Part shown: piece by piece, positions 8,292 to 15,352 of the stretch
How the letters are laid out: every line of letters starts with the position of its first letter
How positions within the stretch are numbered: the first letter of the stretch is position 1
Assembly (NCBI GenBank): GCA_934754975.1
Contig: CAKVKI010000009.1
Coordinates: forward strand, 1-22,902
DNA: 22,902 bases
From: an uncultured Alistipes sp.
Lineage (GTDB): Bacteria > Bacteroidota > Bacteroidia > Bacteroidales > Rikenellaceae
Reading direction: 5' to 3'
Made by a program: the position numbers and the translations under genes
Notes under the pieces: generated by a model
What the model was told of the DNA's origin: nothing
The model's database searches: none
The model's input: only the letters and a program-made list of their open reading frames with translations

Positions 8292-11200
8292 ATGAAGTAC
8301 AGATTATTACTTCCGGCACTCGCCCTGTTATTATCGGCCGCATCGTGCGGCGGCCGGAAAACCATCTCCGGCGACGAACTGGCGGCGGGCTTCGCGGCGA
8401 CGCCCGATTCGATACAGACATCGGTCTACTGGTACTGGATCTCGAACCACATCAGCGCCGACGGCGTGCGCCGCGACCTGGAGTCGATGAAGCGGATCGG
8501 CATCGACCGCGCCTTCATCGGCAACATCGGCCTCGAAGACAGCGAATCGGGCGAAGGACCCGTCAAATTCTACAGTGAAGCGTGGTGGGAGGTGATGCAC
8601 ACGGCGCTGAAAACCGCCACGGAGCTGGGCATCGACATCGGCATTTTCAACTGCCCGGGCTGGAGCCAGTCGGGCGGTCCGTGGGTCGAACCGCAGCAGT
8701 CGATGCGCTATCTGGCCAACACCTCGACCCGCATCACGGGCGGACGGCAGGTGGAGATCGACCTGCCCCGGCCCGCAGGCGAACGGAGCGCCGATTTCCA
8801 GGATGTGAAAGTGATCGCCTACCCGGCGATCGACGGCCAAACGCTCACCCCGGCCGACGCCGAAGTTACGGCCACGCCGTCGGTAGCGCACCCCGAACAA
8901 CTCATCGACGGCGACCCCGAAACCTCGGTGGAACTGCTTCCCGCCGGTTCGCAGAGCGGCGAGGTCACGCTGGAATTCACGACCGACAGGCCGTTCACGC
9001 TGCGCAGCCTGAAACTCCGCGTCACCGAAGCCCCGGTGGACTGTCCGGCCCGGCTCGAAGCCGAACTGGACGGCACGCTGCATACGCTGGCCGAATTTCC
9101 GGTCACGCGCTTCAACCCCGCCCTGCACGTAGGCTTCGACCCCTATGCGCCGATAGTGATTTCGGTCCCGGCGACCGCCTCGACCCGCTTCCGGCTCGTG
9201 TTCACCGACGCCACGCCCGGCTTCGGACTGCGTGAAGCCGAACTCTCGTCGCTGCCCGTAGTGGAGCGTTACCCCGAAAAGACGCTGGCCAAAATGTACC
9301 AGACCCCGCTGCCCTACTGGCACGAATACATGTGGCGCGTCCAGCCCGCAGCGGACGACCCGTCGCTGGTAATCAGACCGGGCGACATCCTCGATATCAG
9401 CGACTGCCTGGAGGGCGACCGCCTGACATGGAACGCCCCCGCAGGCGAATGGACCGTCCTGCGCACGGGCATGCTTCCCACGGGCGTCATGAACTCCCCG
9501 GCGCGTCCCGAAGCCGAAGGGCTGGAGACCGACAAAATGAGCAAGCAGCACATCGAAGCCCATTTCGAAGCGTTCCTCGGCGAAATATACCGCCGCATTC
9601 CGGCCGAAGACCGCAAATGCTGGAAAGTCGTCGTGGAGGACTCCTACGAAACCGGCGGACAGAACTTCACGGACGGTTTCCTCGAAGCCTTCAGCAACCG
9701 TTACGGCTATGATCCGATACCGTTCCTGCCCGTCTATGCGGGCACGGTTGTGCAGAGCGAAGAGGTTTCCGACCGGTTCCTGTGGGACATGCGGCGGCTG
9801 GTAGCCGACAAAGTCGCTTACGACTACGTCGCCGGACTGCGCGAAGTGAGCCACAAGTACGGACTGACGACATGGCTCGAAAATTACGGACACTGGGGCT
9901 TCCCCGGCGAATTCCTGCAGTACGGCGGACAGTCGGACGAGATCGGCGGCGAATTCTGGAGCGAGGGAAGCCTGGGCGACATCGAAAACCGCGCGGCATC
10001 GTCGTGCGGCCATATTTACGGCAAGAACAAGATTTCGGCCGAGTCGTTCACGGCGGGCGGCGGCGGTTACCACCGTTACCCGGCCATGATGAAACAGCGC
10101 GGCGACCGTTTCTTCACCGAGGGCATCAACAACACGCTGCTGCACCTCTACATCTCGCAGCCCTACGAAGACCGCGAGCCGGGCGTAAACGCCACCTTCG
10201 GCAACGAATTCAACCGCAAGAACACCTGGTTCCCGCAGCTGGACCTCTTCATCCGATACGTCAAGCGCGTGAACTTCATGCTCCAGCAGGGACTCAACGT
10301 GGCCGACGCAGCCTACTTCATCGGCGAGGATACGCCCAAGATGACGGGCGTCACCGACCCGGCCCTTCCCAAAGGCTACCAGTTCGACTACATCAACGCC
10401 GAAGTGATCGAACGCGACATGACGGTTGCTAACGGACTGCTGACGCTGCCCCACGGCACGCAGTACCGCATACTCGTACTGCCCAAATTGGAGACCATGC
10501 GTCCGCAACTGCTGGACAAAATCGCCCGGCTCATCGAACAGGGCGCCGTCGTACTCGGCCCCGCACCCCGCCGCTCGCCCAGCTACGAGAACTATCCCGC
10601 CGCCGACCGGGAGGTCCGCAGCAAGGCCGACGCACTCTGGTCGCAGATCGACCCGGCGACCGGTTACGCCCGCATCGGCAAGGGACTGTTGATCGACGGG
10701 CTGACGATGCCGCAGGTGATGGACCTGATCGGCTGCGCCCCCGACTGCCGCACGGCGGACGAAGATCCGGTACTCTACTGCCACCGCACGGTGGGCGGCA
10801 TGGAGATTTACTTCGTCTCGAACCAGAGCGGCGAACCGATCCGCACGGCCCCCGAATTCCGCGTCAAAGGCATGCAGCCCGAAGCATGGAACGCCGTCGA
10901 CGGCACGATGCGCTCCCTGCCGGCCTTCGCCCCGACATCCGACGGGGTGCGGGTTCCGCTCAAACTCGACGGTTACGAAAGCCTCTTTATCGTATTCCGC
11001 CGTTCGGCCGCGCGTCCCGAAACGACCGACATCGCCGCCGGAACGGAAGCCAACTTTCCGGCCTACAAAGTCCTGAAGACGCTCGGAGGTCCGTGGACGC
11101 TCACCTTCGACCAAAGCAAACGCGGCCCTGCCGAACCGCTCGCCTCAGACGAACTGTTCGACTTCACACAGCATCCCGATTTCGACATCCGCCACTACTC

Positions 11201-11552
11201 CGGCGCAGTCGTCTATGAAAATACGTTCACGCTCGACGCGCTGCCCGAAGGCCGCGTCTACCTCAACCTCAACGACGTGACGGCCATGGCGAAAGTCAAA
11301 ATCAACGGGGTCTATGTCGGCGGGGTCTGGACCCCGCCCTACCGCGTGGAGATCACCGACGCCGTGCAAGCGGGCGAGAACAACGTCGAGATCGACGTGG
11401 TGACCACATGGAAAAACCGCCTTATCGGCGACCTGAACCTGCCCATGGACGAACGCCGCACGTGGGTGGCCTACCAGCCGTGGAAAGCCGGCGACCAGCT
11501 TCAGAAATCGGGACTCACAGGCCCGGTGGCGCTCGAAACCAATAATTTTTAA
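8292..11552 (+). CDS. GH106 alpha-L-rhamnosidase lipoprotein
   Basis: The 1086-residue product begins at ATG 8292, chosen because it starts a lipoprotein signal (LLLSAASC, Cys19, followed by GG). An alternative ATG at 8259 overlaps the esterase stop and would add 11 residues before it. GH106 features: VYWYWISNHIS plus DLESMKRIGIDRAFIGNIG at the start of the barrel, IGIFNCPGWSQSGGPWV, VVEDSYETGGQNF (E449, D450, E453), TWLENYGHWGFPGE (E530) and IGGEFWSEG (E554, E558). Several of these Glu residues are catalytic candidates. Residues about 215-320 form an inserted beta-sandwich, and the last ~100 residues match a GH2-like galactose-binding fold (YLNLNDVTAMAKVKINGVYV). GH106 enzymes release terminal alpha-L-rhamnose with inversion and need calcium; the known ones act on pectic and related glycans. 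It is probably surface-exposed or periplasmic. The next gene starts 12 bp downstream. Confidence 0.92.
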   Translation: MKYRLLLPALALLLSAASCGGRKTISGDELAAGFAATPDSIQTSVYWYWISNHISADGVRRDLESMKRIGIDRAFIGNIGLEDSESGEGPVKFYSEAWWEVMHTALKTATELGIDIGIFNCPGWSQSGGPWVEPQQSMRYLANTSTRITGGRQVEIDLPRPAGERSADFQDVKVIAYPAIDGQTLTPADAEVTATPSVAHPEQLIDGDPETSVELLPAGSQSGEVTLEFTTDRPFTLRSLKLRVTEAPVDCPARLEAELDGTLHTLAEFPVTRFNPALHVGFDPYAPIVISVPATASTRFRLVFTDATPGFGLREAELSSLPVVERYPEKTLAKMYQTPLPYWHEYMWRVQPAADDPSLVIRPGDILDISDCLEGDRLTWNAPAGEWTVLRTGMLPTGVMNSPARPEAEGLETDKMSKQHIEAHFEAFLGEIYRRIPAEDRKCWKVVVEDSYETGGQNFTDGFLEAFSNRYGYDPIPFLPVYAGTVVQSEEVSDRFLWDMRRLVADKVAYDYVAGLREVSHKYGLTTWLENYGHWGFPGEFLQYGGQSDEIGGEFWSEGSLGDIENRAASSCGHIYGKNKISAESFTAGGGGYHRYPAMMKQRGDRFFTEGINNTLLHLYISQPYEDREPGVNATFGNEFNRKNTWFPQLDLFIRYVKRVNFMLQQGLNVADAAYFIGEDTPKMTGVTDPALPKGYQFDYINAEVIERDMTVANGLLTLPHGTQYRILVLPKLETMRPQLLDKIARLIEQGAVVLGPAPRRSPSYENYPAADREVRSKADALWSQIDPATGYARIGKGLLIDGLTMPQVMDLIGCAPDCRTADEDPVLYCHRTVGGMEIYFVSNQSGEPIRTAPEFRVKGMQPEAWNAVDGTMRSLPAFAPTSDGVRVPLKLDGYESLFIVFRRSAARPETTDIAAGTEANFPAYKVLKTLGGPWTLTFDQSKRGPAEPLASDELFDFTQHPDFDIRHYSGAVVYENTFTLDALPEGRVYLNLNDVTAMAKVKINGVYVGGVWTPPYRVEITDAVQAGENNVEIDVVTTWKNRLIGDLNLPMDERRTWVAYQPWKAGDQLQKSGLTGPVALETNNF

Positions 11553-11564
11553 CCGCATAGAACC

Positions 11565-12914
11565 ATGAAAAAAGGAATACTGGCCCTGACGGCGTTTCTG
11601 TTCGCAGGTACGCTCCTGCCCTTTGAGGCGTCGGCGCAGAAAAGCCGCACGCCCGATTACAGGAAATACGCAAAAATCATCCGCGAAAAGATCTACTCGA
11701 CCTACCGCGACTACTGCCGCGAGCCGGGCGGACACCTGCCCTTCCCGTTCATCGTCCCGGGCGGCGCACAGTACGGCAACGTACTCTGGGACTGGGATTC
11801 GTGGCTGAGCGACATCGCCATCCACCAGGCCGCAGCCGATCAGGGAGGCAAAGCCCTCAAGCAGATCGCCGACTACGAAAAGGGCTGCGTACTCAACTTC
11901 CTCCGCTACTCGGGAATCGACGGCTGGGTGCCCGTCAATATCTCGATGGACGCCGGGACCCAAAAGCCCGAAGACATCTACAGGGAGAACATGCACAAGC
12001 CCTGTCTGGCCCAGCATGCGGCTTTCATCGTACAGCAGACCGGCGGCGACGCAGAGTGGCTGCGCGGTGAGTTCTTCCGGCTGGAATACTTCGTCGGCGG
12101 CTATGTGAACCGCTACCGCCACCGTGCGACGGGGCTTTACTTCTGGCAGACCGACGTGATGATCGGCGTGGACAACGATCCCTGCACCTATTTCCGCCCC
12201 GACCGCAGTTCCGGCTCGATATTCCTCAACTGCATGATGTATAAGGAACTGCGCGCCATGGAATATCTGGCAGGCCGCCTCGACCTGCAGGAACTCGCCG
12301 CCGAATACGCCCGGAACGCCGACGACCTCAAGGCCGCGGTTCAGGAACACTGCTGGGACGAGCGCGACGGCTTCTTTTACAGCGTGGACCTCAACCTGCG
12401 CCCGGTCAGCGCCGAAAAAGAGCCGTATCACGGCGGAGCGCCCCGCACGTGGGACTGCCTGATCCAGCGCATCGGCGTCTGGTCGGGATTCCTCGCCATG
12501 TGGGCCGACATCGCCACCCCGGAGCAGGCCGAACGCATGGTCCGCGAACACTTCGCCGACGAAAGGACCTTCAACGCCCCGTACGGCGTGCGCACGCTGT
12601 CGAAAATGGAAAAAATGTACTCGCTCAAGGCCAGCGGCAACCCCTCGACATGGCTCGGCCCGATCTGGGGCGTGTCGAACTACCTGACGTGGCGCGGACT
12701 GGTCAAATACGGATTCAAGGAGGAGGCGCGGGAGCTGGCGTCGAAGACCATCGCCCTGTTCGGACAGGATTACGAGCGCACGGGCGTGCTGCACGAATAC
12801 TACCAGCCCTCGAACGGCGAACCGATCCTCAATCCGGGCTTCCAGAACTGGAATACGCTGGTCATCAACATGCTCAACTGGATGGACGGCAAACCGGTCG
12901 TAGCGGAGTTCTGA
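11565..12914 (+). CDS. Secreted trehalase-like (alpha/alpha)6 glycosidase (MGH1/GH37-GH63-like)
   Basis: The 449-residue protein begins at ATG 11565 with a type I signal peptide (ALTAFLFAGTLLPFEASA, then QKS). The mature part is almost entirely one (alpha/alpha)6 toroid. Motifs of the GH37/GH63-like superfamily are present: LWDWDSWLSDIAI (residues 74-86), MIGVDNDP with the candidate acid D203, STWLGPIWGVSNYL, and HEYYQPSNGEP with the candidate base E411. True trehalases and GH63 enzymes have equivalents of these but carry longer flanking domains. The specificity is therefore open; in this neighbourhood an alpha-linked glycan oligosaccharide is more plausible than trehalose. It is the last gene before a strong intrinsic terminator and so probably ends the first transcription unit. 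Confidence 0.82.
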   Translation: MKKGILALTAFLFAGTLLPFEASAQKSRTPDYRKYAKIIREKIYSTYRDYCREPGGHLPFPFIVPGGAQYGNVLWDWDSWLSDIAIHQAAADQGGKALKQIADYEKGCVLNFLRYSGIDGWVPVNISMDAGTQKPEDIYRENMHKPCLAQHAAFIVQQTGGDAEWLRGEFFRLEYFVGGYVNRYRHRATGLYFWQTDVMIGVDNDPCTYFRPDRSSGSIFLNCMMYKELRAMEYLAGRLDLQELAAEYARNADDLKAAVQEHCWDERDGFFYSVDLNLRPVSAEKEPYHGGAPRTWDCLIQRIGVWSGFLAMWADIATPEQAERMVREHFADERTFNAPYGVRTLSKMEKMYSLKASGNPSTWLGPIWGVSNYLTWRGLVKYGFKEEARELASKTIALFGQDYERTGVLHEYYQPSNGEPILNPGFQNWNTLVINMLNWMDGKPVVAEF

Positions 12915-12937
12915 TCCGCCGCGCCGCACGAACAGCC

Positions 12938-12967
12938 GCACACTGCACACCTGCATATCTGCACACC
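12938..12967. repeat. Short imperfect tandem repeat (GCACACCT-like)
   Basis: Between the stop of the trehalase-like gene and its terminator, four imperfect 7-8 bp units follow one another: GCACACT, GCACACCT, GCATATCT, GCACACC. A 9-bp direct repeat CCGCACGAA flanks the block (12924-12932 and 12966-12974). It may be only low-complexity spacer; no function can be assigned. Confidence 0.35.
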
Positions 12968-12972
12968 GCACG

Positions 12973-13007
12973 AAGAGCTTCCGGACAGACGTTCCGGAAG
13001 CTCTTTT
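12973..13007 (+). terminator. Intrinsic terminator after the trehalase-like gene
   Basis: A perfect 13-bp stem (AAGAGCTTCCGGA at 12973-12985 paired with TCCGGAAGCTCTT at 12993-13005) encloses the 7-nt loop CAGACGT. The right arm runs into a T stretch (TTTT at 13004-13007). It lies 59 bp after the stop at 12914. The A tract on the left arm could let it work in both directions. It separates the first six genes from the GH115-GH78-GH3 unit. Confidence 0.9.
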
Positions 13008-13069
13008 CTCATGGGGCGCTTCCCATTCCGGCACCGCCCCGGCCGGAATACGGCGCGGGGCCGGGAATT

Positions 13070-13097
13070 TTGTCAGAAATTAAAGTCATTCTGTCAA
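13070..13097. promoter_or_regulatory. Candidate operator: imperfect inverted repeat upstream of the GH115-like gene
   Basis: TTGTCAGAA (13070-13078) and TTCTGTCAA (13089-13097) are inverted copies with 8 of 9 positions complementary and a 10-nt spacer. Half-site centres are 19 bp apart, about two helical turns. GTCA occurs three times across the block. The stretch is AT-rich in a GC-rich region and lies 32 bp upstream of the candidate -7 element, a reasonable place for an activator site. Which protein binds is unknown. Confidence 0.4.
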
Positions 13098-13128
13098 ATA
13101 GCGCAACAGCCGGGTGTCCGTCTCTGTT

Positions 13129-13136
13129 TAATTTTG
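13129..13136 (+). promoter_or_regulatory. Candidate Bacteroidota -7 promoter element (TAATTTTG)
   Basis: TAATTTTG matches the Bacteroidota -7 consensus TAxxTTTG exactly. It sits 23 bp before the ATG at 13160, implying a 5' leader of only about 15-20 nt. No TTG-type -33 element is seen at the expected spacing, so activator dependence is possible. A promoter here fits the terminator just upstream. Confidence 0.5.
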
Positions 13137-13159
13137 CTCAGAACCAGATCAAAAAACCA

Positions 13160-15340
13160 ATGACCCGGACAAAATTACTTATCCTCACGCTCTCTTTCTG
13201 CCTGCTGGACACCCTCGCTCCGTTCGCGGCGACGCCCGAAGTACGCATTCTCCAACGCCGCGCCGCGCAGGACGCCGCCGTCGTGCTTCCTGCCGACGCT
13301 TCGACCATACTCCGCCATGCCGTTTCGGATTTCAACGAAGACTGCCGGGAGTCCGCCTCCCGGGAACTGCCCGTCGTCACGACGCCCGGGGAAGCGGGCT
13401 CGCGCCCGGTCATACTGCCCGCCGTCATCGGGAAAAGCCCGCTGCTCGACCGGCTGATCGCCGAAAAGCGCATCGACGTCGATTCGCTCCGGGGGCGGTG
13501 GGAAAGTTTCGCCATCATCCCCGTCGCCCGGCCTTTCGCCGACCACCCCGCGATCCCCGAAGCGCTGATCGTAGCCGGAAGCGACGAACGCGGGGCGATG
13601 TACGGACTCTACGAAGTGAGCGAACGCCTGCTGGGCACCGATCCCCAGAAATTCTGGACCGACGCAGTGCCGCACAGGGTCAAAAGCGCCGGCTGGGACC
13701 GGGGTACGGTCGTGCAGGGTCCCCCGACCTTCAGATTCCGCGGCTGGTTCGTCAACGACGAACACGCCCTGCTGGGCTGGCACCACCGCGCAGGGGAGGA
13801 CAATTCGATCAAACCCGAAGACTGGGCCGAGATTTTCGAAACGATCTGCCGCATGCGCGGCAACTTCTATACGCTGATCGAGTACGGCCAGACGCCCGAC
13901 AGCGCTTCGCTGCGGCTGGCCAGCGACCGCGGCCTTTACGTCACCGGGTCGCACATGCACATGCTCATCGCCAACACCTCCTACGCTTTCGACCCGGGGC
14001 CTCATACGTGGACATGGGACGCTTTCTGCGAAAAGACCTACGGCAAACGCTATCCTTACAGCTGGATGACCCAGCGGGAGAAAATGCTCCGCTTCTGGGA
14101 AGAGGAGGGTGTAAAACGCCACAAGGACCACCTGGCGATCTGGACCGTCGGACTCAAAGGAGCCAACGACACCGATTTCCACGAAAACGACTCCGCAGCC
14201 CCGCGTTCGGTCGTCGAACGGGCGCGGCTCACCAACGAAGCCATCCGGCTCCAGGCACAAATCGTCGAACGCAACCTGCCCGGCACCGAGCCGCTCTACA
14301 TGATCGCCAACCGCAACGACCTGTTCGACCAGTACCTCACGGGCGAACTGCAGTTTCCCGAAAACACCCATATCCTCTGGCCCGACGACCCGTCGTTCGG
14401 CGTCTTCCGCCTGCTGCCCGAAAAGAAACACCTGGAGAGCGACGCCCGCCACGGGATCTTCTTCCACCTCACCTTCTGCGACAACCACTGGGTGCAGTGG
14501 TACCCGATGGGCGGCGTGCAGCACGAACTGGTGAAGGCCGTGCGCGCCGGAGCCGTTTCGATGGCCGAATTCAACGTCGGCGACATCCGCGAAATCCCGC
14601 TCAAAACCGCCATGGCGATGGATCTGGCCTACGACGCCCGTCCGTGGCTGGCCGACGCGGAGCATTGGCGCACCTTCACCGACGCATGGATCGCCCGTCA
14701 GTACGGCATGCGCACCCCGGCGCACCTGACCGATCTGCTGGTCCGCTACTGGGACCTCGAAATGCGCGTGCGGTCGATGATTATCCTCGAACGCATGTCG
14801 CAGTACACGATCCTCGACGAAGCGATCCTCAAAAAAATCGAGGGCGCGGCGGACAAACGCCGCGCGATGGTCGAATACGTCCGCTCGATCGAAGTGCCGA
14901 CGGGAGGCCGCTACGGCAAAATGGGCCGGGACGAACTCCGGCGCAACGCCCCGGCTTGGGAGCGGTTGTGGAAGGACGCCAACGCCCTCACACCGGAAAT
15001 CCGCTCCGACCGGCGCAGTTTCTACTACGATTTCGTCCTGCTTCAGATCGCCACGTCGCGGCTGATGAACCTCTGGGGCGGCGAGCTGTTCCGGGCTTTC
15101 GACGCCATCGGCGCAGAGCGCTTCGCCGAAGCCGCCGACCACCTGGAAAAAGCGAAAGGCTATGTCCGGGAGCTGGCCGAATGCCGCGCCCGCGCCGAAC
15201 ACGGCAAATGGAAAGGCTGGTTCGACGGCGACCAGCTCTACCCGTGGACCAATCATATGTGGGGTTTCCATTACGAACGGGAACTGGCCGCCGAAACCGA
15301 AATGATCCGCATGCTCCGTGCATGGAGCGCACAGCCATAA
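13160..15340 (+). CDS. GH115-like protein (alpha-glucuronidase family), compact
   Basis: The start at ATG 13160 gives a signal peptide (LLILTLSFCLLDTLAPFAA) and a 726-residue product. GH115 hallmarks: LRGRWESF near 111-117, LIVAGSDERGAMYGLYEVSE near 138-155, FRFRGWFVNDEHALLGW (N199, D200, E201), then a barrel region with GNFYTLIEYG, DNHWVQWYPMGG and MAEFNVGDIREIP, and a helical C-terminal bundle. GH115 enzymes release 4-O-methyl-glucuronic or glucuronic acid from side chains such as those of xylan. Differences from the family as I recall it: the WYWWADVP segment reads FWTDAVPH, the MRGDGDE-like loop reads LKGANDTDF, and the C-terminal beta-sandwich seen in many members (total about 800-1000 aa) appears to be absent. 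Specificity may therefore differ. It heads the second transcription unit; GH78 follows after 12 bp. Confidence 0.83.
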   Translation: MTRTKLLILTLSFCLLDTLAPFAATPEVRILQRRAAQDAAVVLPADASTILRHAVSDFNEDCRESASRELPVVTTPGEAGSRPVILPAVIGKSPLLDRLIAEKRIDVDSLRGRWESFAIIPVARPFADHPAIPEALIVAGSDERGAMYGLYEVSERLLGTDPQKFWTDAVPHRVKSAGWDRGTVVQGPPTFRFRGWFVNDEHALLGWHHRAGEDNSIKPEDWAEIFETICRMRGNFYTLIEYGQTPDSASLRLASDRGLYVTGSHMHMLIANTSYAFDPGPHTWTWDAFCEKTYGKRYPYSWMTQREKMLRFWEEEGVKRHKDHLAIWTVGLKGANDTDFHENDSAAPRSVVERARLTNEAIRLQAQIVERNLPGTEPLYMIANRNDLFDQYLTGELQFPENTHILWPDDPSFGVFRLLPEKKHLESDARHGIFFHLTFCDNHWVQWYPMGGVQHELVKAVRAGAVSMAEFNVGDIREIPLKTAMAMDLAYDARPWLADAEHWRTFTDAWIARQYGMRTPAHLTDLLVRYWDLEMRVRSMIILERMSQYTILDEAILKKIEGAADKRRAMVEYVRSIEVPTGGRYGKMGRDELRRNAPAWERLWKDANALTPEIRSDRRSFYYDFVLLQIATSRLMNLWGGELFRAFDAIGAERFAEAADHLEKAKGYVRELAECRARAEHGKWKGWFDGDQLYPWTNHMWGFHYERELAAETEMIRMLRAWSAQP

Positions 15341-15352
15341 ATACGACCGCCC

